Source: an uncultured Clostridium sp. | GTDB lineage: Bacteria > Bacillota > Clostridia > TANB77 > CAG-508 | DNA length: 33,610 nucleotides | Assembly: GCA_947572725.1 (NCBI GenBank) | Contig: CANPDB010000016.1 | Span: 1 to 33,610, forward strand | Direction of reading: 5' to 3' | In this document: positions 25,761 to 33,610 of the stretch, piece by piece | How positions within the stretch are numbered: the stretch's first letter is position 1 | How the letters are laid out: every line of letters begins with the position of its first letter | Position numbers and translations under genes: made by a program | Notes under the pieces: generated by a model | Told to the model about the DNA's origin: nothing | The model's input: only the letters and a program-made list of their open reading frames with translations | Databases searched by the model: none

Positions 25761-25781
25761 ATAAAGAGTTTTTTAGAACTC
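25761..25781 (-). terminator. Weak hairpin after the Wzz-kinase gene
   Basis: Minus strand GAGTT, loop CTAAAA, AACTC, then TTTATCG, just after the Wzz-kinase stop and upstream of spoIIM. The stem is five base pairs, so it is at best a weak or partial terminator. Confidence 0.4.
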
Positions 25782-25784
25782 ATA

Positions 25785-28292
25785 TTATATCATATTTTCA
25801 TAAGTTACTTCTGCTAAATTGCTTGTATCCTTTTTATCAATAGGTATTACACATACTGCTGTCTTTTCTAAATCTTCATAGGAAATATCTTCTTCTATAG
25901 AAAAAACTCTCTTTCCTAATTGTCGTGTTAATCTTTGTGTTTGATTTTGAATTTGTTCTTCTTTTTGTTTCTTTAAAGTTTTTAAGTCTATTACATTTTC
26001 ATTGTTAATTTGTTGTTCTCCATTACCTGTTGTTCTTACAATATTAGATAATTCTAAATAACTATCTTTTAGATTTGATATCATTTCATTCATATGATTT
26101 ATTTGTTCTGTATAGTTTATATTAGAAAGTTGTTGTTGTAATAATTTTTGATTTTCTTCTTGCATTTCTTCCATTCTTTCATTATTGCTATTTACTATTT
26201 CTTTTATTAAGTTTCCATAATTTAATCTTACATCTTCTATTTTTTCATAGATTTCTTCCATATTATATTGATTTGGAATTTCATCTACATATGTTGCATT
26301 TCTTTCTTTATTTATATTATCTACATTATTAATTTCTTTTATTTTTTCTATTTCTTCTCTTAGAATTTCTCTTATTTGTTCCTTGCTTAAACTTAAATTT
26401 TTTTCTGCTAATTCTTCAACTAATTGTTCATTAGGATTTGTATTTTTCATTTGTTCCAATACAGTTTCATAATTTGCTTTTACCTTTTCTAATTGTTCTG
26501 AAATTTTATTTAGTTCTTCTGTATTAGTTATATTTTTTATTTCTTTCTTTAATTCTTCATTATTTTTTTGTTGTAGTTCTTCTATTTTCTTGGCAATAGC
26601 CTCTTCTACATAGTCTTCTGACTTTTTACTTTTTAATTTATCTTGGAACATATTAGTATTTAATTGAACTTTTATATCTGAAACAGTATTTGCTACCTTT
26701 TCTAAATATCTGTCTTGATTTTTAATTAACTTGTCCATATTATGATCATTTTCGTTTTTATAATTTGCAATATTTTGCTCTTCACTGTATTTATTATTTC
26801 GTACCTCTTCTTCAAAGAATATGTTAAACTCTTTTGCTTTTAAAACTGGAATAGCTCTATCAATTATTTCATCAACTGTAATAATTCTTTTTTCTTTCAT
26901 TTCGTATGTATGTTCTTTGTTGCTATGTCCATAATAATAACTTTTGCTATATGTTTTTCCTGAAACTTTTATTTTATTTAGTATTGCACCAATTATTTTT
27001 CCACCAACTATATTAATTGATTTTTTTACTTCTTTTAAATCACTTATTTTAGTTTTTTCTGCATTAACTACTAATACAGTAGAATCTACTATTGTTGATA
27101 AAACAATACTGTCAGAAACTAATTTACATGGTGGAGCATCAATTATAATGATATCATAAATATTTTTTAATAATGCTACTAATTCTTTCATACCACTCGA
27201 AGCAAGTAATTCTGAAGGGTTTGGAGGTATTGTTCCATTTGATAGTATATGTAAATTTGGTATTTGAGTTTCTTTAATATATTTTCTTCCTAATTCTATG
27301 TCTTGTTTTATATCTCCTGTTATATAATGTAAATAACTAGAAAGACCTTCTTTATTGTCTACACCAAATATTTTATTTGCTCTTCCTTTTCTCATATCAG
27401 CATCAATTAGTAAAACTTTTCTATTTGTATCAGCAAATGCTACTGCAATATTTGCTGATACCCAACTTTTTCCTTCTCTAGGTGTACAACTTGTAATTAA
27501 TATTGTTTTAGCTTTTTTTGTTGAATTCATATATAATATATTTGTTCTTATAGTGTTTATACATTCTGTGATATATGATTTTGCGTTATTTCTTTCTACA
27601 ATTTCATTTTTCTTATTTGCATTAATTGGAATATTTCCTAAAGCCTTTACTTTAATGTATCTTTCTATATCTATATCTTTCTTTATTGTATTATCAAAAA
27701 TGTATACTATCATTACATAAATAAATGAAGCAAAAGCTCCTACCATAATAAATATTGCAATATCTTTTGGATGACTTATGTTATATGGTGCATTTGGAAT
27801 TTGTGCCTCGTCTACAATTCCTATATTATCCAATTGATATATTTCTTTTATTTCAGCTAAGAAAACATTGGCTAATTCCTTTGTAATATCAGTAGCAACT
27901 TCTGCATTACTACCTTTTACTGATATTTCTAAAATATGTGTATCTTTTACTATACTTATTTCTATTCTCTTTAGTAATTCTGCTTCTGTAATGTTTAAAT
28001 TTAAATTGTCAATTACTTTCTTTAGTACTTTTGAATTTTTAGCAATATTACTATATGTAGATATTAAACCTGAATTCAATGTTAAGTCTGAATTAGTAAT
28101 TGTTTTACTTTCTTCACTATTATTAGGGATTAATAATAATGTCGTAGTAGATTTATATTCTGGTTTTACATAGTGATATGAATAGAAATATCCTAGTACA
28201 ATAAATAGACTTAATATAAAAGCAATTAGTATTTTCTTACTTTTTAAAATATCTATTATTCTGTTAATTTCGATATTTTCATCTTTTCCCAT
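25785..28292 (-). CDS. Fused Wzz-type chain-length regulator and BY-kinase with a long coiled-coil tail
   Basis: 835 residues. The N-terminal Wzz domain has a helix at about 20-38, an extracytoplasmic domain, and a second helix at about 178-198 preceded by the proline-rich NAPYNISHPKD. The cytoplasmic BY-kinase domain follows: Walker A ITSCTPREGKSWVSANIAVA (about 268-287), Walker A' VLLIDADMRKGRANKIFG and Walker B IIIIDAPPC. These control polymer length and export of capsule or exopolysaccharide by autophosphorylation. Gram-positives usually split the two parts into separate proteins. The usual C-terminal tyrosine cluster is not evident; KSYYYGHSNK follows the kinase. About 300 residues of Gln/Glu/Lys-rich coiled coil (roughly 490-785) and a short tail ending VTYENMI are added. 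Starts with AGGTGAT upstream of ATG. Confidence 0.88.
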   Translation of the reverse strand: MGKDENIEINRIIDILKSKKILIAFILSLFIVLGYFYSYHYVKPEYKSTTTLLLIPNNSEESKTITNSDLTLNSGLISTYSNIAKNSKVLKKVIDNLNLNITEAELLKRIEISIVKDTHILEISVKGSNAEVATDITKELANVFLAEIKEIYQLDNIGIVDEAQIPNAPYNISHPKDIAIFIMVGAFASFIYVMIVYIFDNTIKKDIDIERYIKVKALGNIPINANKKNEIVERNNAKSYITECINTIRTNILYMNSTKKAKTILITSCTPREGKSWVSANIAVAFADTNRKVLLIDADMRKGRANKIFGVDNKEGLSSYLHYITGDIKQDIELGRKYIKETQIPNLHILSNGTIPPNPSELLASSGMKELVALLKNIYDIIIIDAPPCKLVSDSIVLSTIVDSTVLVVNAEKTKISDLKEVKKSINIVGGKIIGAILNKIKVSGKTYSKSYYYGHSNKEHTYEMKEKRIITVDEIIDRAIPVLKAKEFNIFFEEEVRNNKYSEEQNIANYKNENDHNMDKLIKNQDRYLEKVANTVSDIKVQLNTNMFQDKLKSKKSEDYVEEAIAKKIEELQQKNNEELKKEIKNITNTEELNKISEQLEKVKANYETVLEQMKNTNPNEQLVEELAEKNLSLSKEQIREILREEIEKIKEINNVDNINKERNATYVDEIPNQYNMEEIYEKIEDVRLNYGNLIKEIVNSNNERMEEMQEENQKLLQQQLSNINYTEQINHMNEMISNLKDSYLELSNIVRTTGNGEQQINNENVIDLKTLKKQKEEQIQNQTQRLTRQLGKRVFSIEEDISYEDLEKTAVCVIPIDKKDTSNLAEVTYENMI

Positions 28293-28314
28293 AATTTTTT
28301 ATCACCTATATTTT

Positions 28315-28343
28315 ATTATAACTTATTTAAAGTTATATTTCAA
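28315..28343 (-). promoter_or_regulatory. Sigma-A promoter of the Wzz-kinase gene
   Basis: Minus strand: TTGAAA (28338-28343), a 17-base spacer and a perfect TATAAT (28315-28320), about 20 bases before the start codon. A strong match. Confidence 0.7.
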
Positions 28344-28376
28344 CCTCTTTGATAACTTCATTTTTACTAATATGTT

Positions 28377-28531
28377 TTATAATTCAGATTTTAAATTATC
28401 TACTCGCTCCCAGGAGTTTATATATTAATTTTTTAGGCTCCCCCCAAGTAATTCCTACTCGTATCCTCCTAAAAAATTAAATATATAGAACTCCTTCGCG
28501 CTATTTAAAATATTTTAAATCTGAATTATAA
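28377..28531 (+). repeat. Structured intergenic element, family B copy 2
   Basis: Modules as in 20549-20702 (CTACTCGCTCCCAGGAGT, TTTTAGGCTCCCCCCAAG, CTCCTTCGCGCTA). The outermost stem has a different sequence: TTATAATTCAGATTT pairs perfectly with AAATCTGAATTATAA, where copy 1 has TTACAGTTTAG/CTAAACTGTAA. It ends three bases before the endoQ stop codon. Confidence 0.87.
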
Positions 28532-28533
28532 CT

Positions 28534-29721
28534 TTAAATAACTTTACCGTAGTTGCCTCCTCCTCCAGAGTGAACTGTCATTTTTCCTTTTCTTGCTTTT
28601 ACTATGTTGTTTGCAATTTTTTCGCCAACTACAGCCTCTATATCATCTTGCGATAAATGATGCAAAATATTCATTTCTGTTTCAAATGTTTCTAACAATT
28701 TATCAATTGTTTTCCCACCTACACCTGGTATAAAACTAAGTGGTACTTGATAAATATATGGTGGTCTGTTAGCTGGGCTTTTAGTTACTTCTTTATCTTT
28801 TATTAATTCTATTCTGTCAAAAACACCAAATGTTACATTTTTTCCTCCACACATTGGGCAAAATTCAACTGGTTCTTTTGTTTCTATTGATTTTTCGCAA
28901 TCATCACAATATGTTCTATGGTATTTTCCTAATTTAGGGTCTAATCCATAATTAGCTATTATCTTTCTTCCATCTTCACTTTTTAATGCTTTTACAATTT
29001 CTTTAAATGATATATCTTCTACTAGCATTTTATTATATTCTCTTGCAATTTTAGGTAAAGAATGGGCATCTGAATTTGTTACAAATGTTTTTGTTTCTAG
29101 TTCAGAAATTGTATCTGCTAAATATGTATCAGAACTTAGTCCTAATTCTATTGCAAAAATTTTGTCAAATTTTTCTTTAAAAATATCTTTTATTCTATCT
29201 GAACAGTTTCCATAGTAACTTTTAAATGGCGTAAATACATGTGCTGGTATTAATATTCCATTATATTCTTCTACTATATCAATTAAGTCATATCCTGATA
29301 AATCAGTTCTTTGAGTACTTAGTGTTATATTTTTAAGATGATGACTTAACTCATTTGAAAATGCTTTTATATCTTTTAAGTGTGGAAAAAAACAAATATT
29401 GTGAGCACTACCACATTTAGTATTTCTAGAAACTTCTGAAGTTTCTACTTCGCTTCCTAAAAGAATGCAAACTTTATCTTTATAAATAATTCCACCATCT
29501 TCTAGTTCATATGCATCTCCTGTTTCTAAAAAGTTTTCAATGTCTTCTATCACATATGGAGAAGCACAATCTATAATTCCGACTACATTTATTCCTTTTC
29601 TATCAGCACATTCTTTTGCAATATTTGCAAAATTTAATGATCTTGCAGCTGTTATTTTTATTGGTTTTCCATTTTCACTTCTTCCTATGTGTACATGTAA
29701 ATCTGCAAATATTTCGTACAT
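28534..29721 (-). CDS. EndoQ-like endonuclease (PHP domain, zinc ribbon, helix-hairpin-helix)
   Basis: 395 residues. EndoQ nicks 5' to deaminated bases (uracil, hypoxanthine, xanthine) and abasic sites in DNA. The N-terminal PHP domain shows FADLHVHIGRSENGKP, GIIDCASPYVIED, LGSEVETSE, HNICFFPHLKD, LIPAHVFTPFKSYYG and TNSDAHSLPKIAREYN, supplying the metal-binding His and Asp residues. A four-cysteine zinc site follows (YCDDCEKSIE, EFCPMCGGK). The C-terminal part has SFIPGVGGKTIDKLLETF, an HhH DNA-binding motif. ATG follows GAGGAG. It is monocistronic or shares a transcript with the HD-like gene upstream. Confidence 0.85.
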   Translation of the reverse strand: MYEIFADLHVHIGRSENGKPIKITAARSLNFANIAKECADRKGINVVGIIDCASPYVIEDIENFLETGDAYELEDGGIIYKDKVCILLGSEVETSEVSRNTKCGSAHNICFFPHLKDIKAFSNELSHHLKNITLSTQRTDLSGYDLIDIVEEYNGILIPAHVFTPFKSYYGNCSDRIKDIFKEKFDKIFAIELGLSSDTYLADTISELETKTFVTNSDAHSLPKIAREYNKMLVEDISFKEIVKALKSEDGRKIIANYGLDPKLGKYHRTYCDDCEKSIETKEPVEFCPMCGGKNVTFGVFDRIELIKDKEVTKSPANRPPYIYQVPLSFIPGVGGKTIDKLLETFETEMNILHHLSQDDIEAVVGEKIANNIVKARKGKMTVHSGGGGNYGKVI

Positions 29722-29834
29722 TATATCTTCTCCTCTATATTATTTTTATTAAACTAACTTACAGCTTTGTTAGTATTTACTTAAGATGTGCATTGTAGTA
29801 ATATAATTTTTTGTAAAAACTATTTATTTAAAAT

Positions 29835-30650
29835 TTAAGAAATTGATTCTTCTACTTCATCTGTTTCAGTAATTGTACTATTATTTAAATGACTCATAAT
29901 TTTTTTGGTTGTTTCTTCGCTAAATAGAGATCTATTTGGATTTTCTTCACTACTGAATATTTTGTTTGCAATTCTTTCTTCTTGCTTATCAATTAATTTA
30001 TCTACAGTTGGTTCAAATTCATATACTACTTTTTTTATGTATTTTGTTAATTCTTCTGTTTCATTATAAATTTTTGTTAATCTTCTTAAAGCTGTCATTC
30101 CTACCATTTCATTTACTTTTATTGTTTCTATAAAATTCACAAAATCTATAAATGTGTTTAAGTATCTGTTATATTCATCTTTCAAATTTCTATGTTCCAA
30201 TAAAACTAATGCTTCATCTGGTTTAAATCCTATTCTTTCTGGCCTGTCTAAAAGCATTCCTCCAAATTGGTCTACTAATTCTATTATATCACTTTCTTTT
30301 TCTCTAGGATTACTTTTACTATATCTATTTACTTCCTCGCATATCTTACAAAATTTTTTTCCAAAACCTAATGTACTTAAGTATTCTGCTCCATTTTTAG
30401 CATACTCGTGAATTTTATTGATATCTTGTGCTTGTTTTGCTTTTTTACAGTTACATAATAAGCAAGCAGTTAATACTAAATTTTTATCTACATTTATTTT
30501 GGCATAATTTAAAAATAATCTTGCAATTTCTAATTTAAAAATAACAGATTTATCAAAAAAAATCTTTGTTTTTTTTGATAAATAATATGCAATTTCAATT
30601 TTTGAGGCTAAATCTTCTTCATTTAAAATATATTCCGCAAAGTTTTCCAT
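29835..30650 (-). CDS. Degenerate HD-GYP-like protein
   Basis: 271 residues from the ATG at 30648-30650 (MENFAEY), six bases after GAGGAGG. The segment HEYAKNGAEYLSTLGFGKKF aligns in pattern with the HD-GYP H..G..iL..LG part. VDQFGGMLLDRPERIGFKPDEALVLLE aligns with the D..DAlt.dRpYR..~s.eEAl stretch. The catalytic HD pair, the HHE and the GYP motif are missing (NRYSKSN stands where HHE would be). It is therefore probably a non-catalytic sensor or scaffold relic of that fold. Two cysteine clusters occur (CLLCNCKK, FCKIC). The C-terminus is acidic and flexible. The assignment is inference from pattern; no partner is known. Confidence 0.6.
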   Translation of the reverse strand: MENFAEYILNEEDLASKIEIAYYLSKKTKIFFDKSVIFKLEIARLFLNYAKINVDKNLVLTACLLCNCKKAKQAQDINKIHEYAKNGAEYLSTLGFGKKFCKICEEVNRYSKSNPREKESDIIELVDQFGGMLLDRPERIGFKPDEALVLLEHRNLKDEYNRYLNTFIDFVNFIETIKVNEMVGMTALRRLTKIYNETEELTKYIKKVVYEFEPTVDKLIDKQEERIANKIFSSEENPNRSLFSEETTKKIMSHLNNSTITETDEVEESIS

Positions 30651-30769
30651 TTGTTTCCTCCTCTTTTGCAATATCTATTTTTATAGATTATTCTACTATT
30701 TTATTATACTTTAAACAACAAAATATTTCAATATTTTTAGCCTTTGTAATGCAATTGTAATATTTATTT

Positions 30770-30969
30770 GTTATAGTTCAATTTTAAAATTATTTACTTG
30801 CTCCCAGAAGTTTATATTTAAATATTTTTTCGTTATCCCCATTCTAAAAATTCTAACAAAAGTTCTTTGAACTTTTGAGAATTTTTGAACGGTCCCCACA
30901 ATTCCACTTCAAAATATTGAAATATAAACTTCTTCGCGCTATTCAAGATAATTTTTACTGAACTGTAAC
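30770..30969 (+). repeat. Structured intergenic element, family A copy 3
   Basis: Ends GTTATAGTTCA and TGAACTGTAAC. Modules CTTGCTCCCAGAAGTTTATA, GTTATCCCCATTC, hairpin AAAGTTCTTTGAACTTT, GAACGGTCCCCAC, ACTTCTTCGCGC as in copy 2. It ends six bases before the rnhA stop codon. Confidence 0.9.
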
Positions 30970-30975
30970 ATTTAT

Positions 30976-31422
30976 TTAGATATTTTTAATAGCATTTCTT
31001 GCCAATTCATCACACCTATTATTATACTCATTATCACTATGACCTTTTACTTTTATAAAATTAACTTTATGCATCTTTGTTAAATCATACAATTCTTGCC
31101 ATATTTCTTTATTTTTCACAGGCTCTTTACTTGCCGTCTTCCAATTATTTTTAACCCAATTATAAATCCAACCTTGTTTAAAACTATTTACCACATATGC
31201 ACTATCGCTGTACAAGTCAACTTCACATGGATATTTTAATAATTTTAACCCTTCAATTACTGCTGTTAATTCCATAACATTATTAGTTGTATCTTTTTTT
31301 CCTCCTGATATTTCCTTTTGGTTTTCTTTATACATAAGAATGGCTCCCCATCCTCCTGGCCCTGGATTACCTGAGCAGGCTCCGTCTGTGTATATTACAA
31401 CTTTTTCCATATTTAATTTCAT
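30976..31422 (-). CDS. rnhA: Ribonuclease HI
   Basis: 148 residues. Degrades the RNA of RNA-DNA hybrids. The DEDD active site is complete: [18 protein letters not shown] (Asp), [13 protein letters not shown] (Glu), [11 protein letters not shown] (Asp) and RCDELARNA (Asp), with [11 protein letters not shown] carrying the conserved His. Start uncertain between the ATG at 31422 (AAGGAAGG right before it) and the ATG four codons later ([10 protein letters not shown]). The leader resembles that of ruvB (see findings). The promoter is at 31506-31534. Confidence 0.96.
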   Translation of the reverse strand: MKLNMEKVVIYTDGACSGNPGPGGWGAILMYKENQKEISGGKKDTTNNVMELTAVIEGLKLLKYPCEVDLYSDSAYVVNSFKQGWIYNWVKNNWKTASKEPVKNKEIWQELYDLTKMHKVNFIKVKGHSDNEYNNRCDELARNAIKNI

Positions 31423-31505
31423 TCCTTCCTTAGGTACAAATCCAATTAGAAAAGATTTTTAAACCTTTTTTCCCTGTGTTTTCTTTTTGCTATTTTTATG
31501 ATAAT

Positions 31506-31534
31506 ATTATAACAATAATTTATTTAATCTACAA
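31506..31534 (-). promoter_or_regulatory. Sigma-A promoter of rnhA
   Basis: Minus strand: TTGTAG (31529-31534), a 17-base spacer and a perfect TATAAT (31506-31511), about 85 bases upstream of the start codon. Confidence 0.65.
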
Positions 31535-31557
31535 GAAAATTATTGTTTTAATTTGAT

Positions 31558-31760
31558 TATAACAATTTGTATTTTATAAACTACTCGCTCCCAGAGAAGA
31601 GCATTTATATATTTTTTCGTTATCCCCATTCTAAAAATTCTAACAAAAGTTCTATGAACTTTTGAGAATTTTTGAACGGTACCCACAATTTCACTTCAAA
31701 ATATATAAATACTATTCTCTTCGCGCTATTAAAATTTAATTGAATTATGGTATATAATCT
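31558..31760 (+). repeat. Structured intergenic element, family A copy 4 (re-paired stem)
   Basis: In the divergent rnhA-tmcAL gap. The inner module (GTTATCCCCATTC ... GAACGGTACCCAC) and CTACTCGCTCCCAG/CTTCGCGCTATT are kept. The stem between them has a new sequence on both arms: AGAGAAGAGCATTTATATAT facing ATATAAATACTATTCTCT, where copies 1-3 have AGAAGTTTATATTT facing AAATATAAACTTCT. The hairpin tip also differs (AAAGTTCTATGAACTTT). Confidence 0.87.
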
Positions 31761-31839
31761 ACACAATAAATCTATGGTAATTTAAATAGATTTAAATTGT
31801 TGTAAGTAAATTAAAAACAGTATTTAGAGGGAGTAAAAA

Positions 31840-33069
31840 ATGAGTAAAGTTTTAGGAATTATTGCAGAATATAACCCTTTTCATAATGGGCATTTATACC
31901 ATTTAAATGAATCAAAAGAAATAACTGGAGCAACTTATACAGTTGCTATTATGGGTGGGAATTTTACTCAACGTGGTAATACTTCTATTATAGATAAATG
32001 GTCTAAAGCTAAATCTGCTCTTGAGTGTGGAATTGATTTAGTTATTGAACTTCCTGTTCTTTATGCTACTTCTAGTGCAGAAAATTTTGCTGATGGTGCA
32101 ATAAAAATTTTAAATTCAATGAATATTATTGATTATATTTCTTTTGGTGCCGAGACTTCTGATATAGATATTTTAGATAATATTGCTAATATTTTATATA
32201 ACGAACCAAAGCATTATAAAAACTTTTTAACTAATGAACTACAAACTGGTTTATCTTTTCCAAAAGCTCGTGAAAATGCTTTACTTAAATATTTAAATAA
32301 TAATAAATTTTATAATATACTTTCTTCTCCTAATAATATTTTAGGAATTGAATATTTAAAAGCATTAAAAAAATATAAAAGTAAAATTCAGCCTATTATT
32401 ATTCCAAGATTTGAAGTAGGTCATAATGATATAGATTACAATGGAAATATTGCTAGTGGTACAGCAGTTAGAAGTTTATTAAAAAATAATGAATTCGATA
32501 CTTTAAAAAAATTAATACCTGAATATAGTTTTTCAAACTTAATTGAAAATATAAATATTGGCCACATAGTGCCAGATTTGTCTGTATTTGAACGAGAAAT
32601 TATTCTAAATTTAAGAAGGATGTCTACTGATGAGATTTCTTTACTTCCAGATGTTTCAGAAGGTTTAGAGTTTTCTATAAAAAAAGCTGCTAATTCTTGT
32701 AATAGTATAACAGAATTTTTAAATATAATTAACTCTAAAAGATATACTTCTACTCGTCTTCAAAGAATTTTGTTGTACTCTTTACTTGATATTTCTAAAA
32801 ACGATATGAATATATCTAAAAGTGTTGGGCCATATATTAGAGTTCTTGGATTTAATGAACGTGGAAAACATTTAATTTCAGAAGTAGCAACTGCTAATCC
32901 AAACCTTAATATTATTACTTCTGTTAAAAAATTTACTGATAAAAATTTAAATCAAGATTTAAAAATTATGTTAGAAAAAGATATTTGGACTACTGATATT
33001 TATACAATGGGATATGAACATAATTCTTATAGTAATTTGGATTTTACGCATAAATTGATAACAATATAG
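31840..33069 (+). CDS. tmcAL: tRNA(Met) cytidine acetate ligase TmcAL (YlbM family)
   Basis: 409 residues. Activates acetate with ATP to make N4-acetylcytidine at the wobble base of elongator tRNA-Met. The nucleotidyltransferase domain is clear: LGIIAEYNPFHNGHLYHLNE (with the HxGH-like NPFHNGH), AIMGGNFTQRGNTSIIDKWS, DLVIELPVLYATSSAENFAD and SFGAETSDID. The ISGTAVR-like segment reads IASGTAVRSLL. The C-terminal tRNA-binding part is full length. ATG with GAGGGAG upstream. The gene is divergent from rnhA, with a family A element between. Confidence 0.96.
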   Translation: MSKVLGIIAEYNPFHNGHLYHLNESKEITGATYTVAIMGGNFTQRGNTSIIDKWSKAKSALECGIDLVIELPVLYATSSAENFADGAIKILNSMNIIDYISFGAETSDIDILDNIANILYNEPKHYKNFLTNELQTGLSFPKARENALLKYLNNNKFYNILSSPNNILGIEYLKALKKYKSKIQPIIIPRFEVGHNDIDYNGNIASGTAVRSLLKNNEFDTLKKLIPEYSFSNLIENINIGHIVPDLSVFEREIILNLRRMSTDEISLLPDVSEGLEFSIKKAANSCNSITEFLNIINSKRYTSTRLQRILLYSLLDISKNDMNISKSVGPYIRVLGFNERGKHLISEVATANPNLNIITSVKKFTDKNLNQDLKIMLEKDIWTTDIYTMGYEHNSYSNLDFTHKLITI

Positions 33070-33078
33070 TAAAGTTAT

Positions 33079-33115
33079 AAGGTAACTCTTTTATTTTTGA
33101 GTTACCTTGTATAAT
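33079..33115. terminator. Putative terminator between convergent tmcAL and dinD
   Basis: A perfect 10-bp stem AAGGTAACTC/GAGTTACCTT with a T-rich 10-base loop lies 10 bases after the tmcAL stop. The T tract behind it on the plus strand is interrupted (GTATAATCTTTTC), so efficiency is uncertain. Confidence 0.55.
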
Positions 33116-33152
33116 CTTTTCTTTTGTTTAAATATATTTCTATGTTTAATTT

Positions 33153-33610
33153 TTATTTTTTTAAGCTCTTCTTGCTTTCTTTCTCTAATTGCTTTAAACT
33201 CTTTTTAGGTGTCAGCAATTCTTCTGGCATAGTTCCACCATTTTTGGCAATTACTTCTCTAATATTTCTTCCAATATTATAATGAGTTTCATTTGCTTCT
33301 TTTTCACTTCGTATATTATCCTTTTTTAACTTTTGTTCTGTTTGAGAAATTCTAAATAAATTCGCAATTAGTTCATCTCTTCCCATATTATCTAAAATAT
33401 CTTCTCTGTATCTTAATCCTTTTCTTTTAGCAATGTCATCAGCAGTTTCTCCATTGTATAAACCTTTATATCCGCTATTGTGAAATTTATCAAAATTCTT
33501 AACTCCTGCATTTTTAGCAGTTTGATTGAGTGAATAATTGCCTTTCTTTGTTAAGTTTCTTTGATAAAATCTCTTTTCATCTTCTGTTAATGAACTATAT
33601 TCTTTTTCGC
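33153..33610 (-). CDS. dinD: DNA damage-inducible protein D (DinD), C-terminal part, cut by the window edge
   Basis: An open frame runs from the right edge to the stop at 33153 (152 residues visible); the ATG at 33386 is internal. Readable features: GVKNFDKFHNSGYKGLYNGE, TADDIAKRKGLRYREDILDN, then DELIANLFRISQTEQKLKKD and GRNIREVIAKNGGTMPEELL, ending KSLKQLEKESKK. These match the C-terminal half of DinD as I know it from enterobacteria and Firmicutes (SOS-linked; N-terminal BRO-like domain not visible here). The exact biochemical role is not settled. The gene is convergent with tmcAL. Confidence 0.85.
   Translation of the reverse strand, partial: EKEYSSLTEDEKRFYQRNLTKKGNYSLNQTAKNAGVKNFDKFHNSGYKGLYNGETADDIAKRKGLRYREDILDNMGRDELIANLFRISQTEQKLKKDNIRSEKEANETHYNIGRNIREVIAKNGGTMPEELLTPKKSLKQLEKESKKSLKK

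Noticed and set aside
20549..31760. Possible CRISPR array from recurring palindromes
   Set aside because: Copies are kilobases apart, 150-225 bp long and each in its own intergenic gap; there are no spacers and no cas genes.

Overview
The window reads as chromosome of a very AT-rich, endospore-forming member of the Clostridia (Bacillota). The basis is strong AGGAGG-type ribosome sites, AGA-dominated arginine codons, sporulation genes (dpaA, spoIIM), a Firmicutes-type polA, tmcAL (ylbM family), yqeK, queH and a bacterial EndoQ. No tRNA gene or CRISPR array was seen. A consensus sigma-A promoter points off the left edge, with a leader that resembles a pre-rRNA leader.

Layout, left to right. 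1-4.8 kb: uppP, dpaA, a membrane TPR protein and a lytic transglycosylase, all on the minus strand. 4.8-13.7 kb: polA and a membrane-glycan set on the minus strand: a GtrII-like protein, a GT-C enzyme, a UDP-galactopyranose-mutase/amine-oxidase-like flavoprotein and an MptB-like mannosyltransferase. The GtrII-like gene is bracketed by a 115-bp direct duplication of the 5' end of polA. 13.7-18.7 kb: an accessory-looking stretch with a frameshifted P-loop kinase, a Fic protein, two tandem RhuM paralogues and two unassigned small genes, with yqeK embedded. 18.8-20.4 kb: queH and ruvB. 20.7-23.6 kb: tagA/wecG-like, wecB and a GT2 glycosyltransferase on the plus strand, a teichoic-acid or surface-glycan unit. 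23.8-31.4 kb: xerD, spoIIM, a fused Wzz/tyrosine kinase with a long coiled-coil tail, endoQ, a degenerate HD-GYP protein and rnhA, all on the minus strand. 31.8-33.6 kb: tmcAL and a dinD gene cut by the right edge.

Two things stand out. First, three conserved genes (dpaA, polA, the flavoprotein) are each broken by one extra C. In all three the extra C sits just before a conserved glycine codon, so the upstream frame reads CGG at the break. I read both strands by eye and found no other in-frame CGG codon in roughly 9,800 codons of the window. This suggests either +1 recoding at an unassigned CGG codon (for example CGGN read as one glycine) or a very specific systematic sequencing error. Second, eight complete intergenic elements and one half element, of 150-225 bp and several architectures, share exchangeable modules. 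These are GCGCGAAG paired opposite CTGGGAGCGAG, GTGGGGACC with GAATGG, and TTACAGTT-like inverted ends. Stem arms change together between copies, which points to a maintained RNA or DNA fold. I do not recognise the family.
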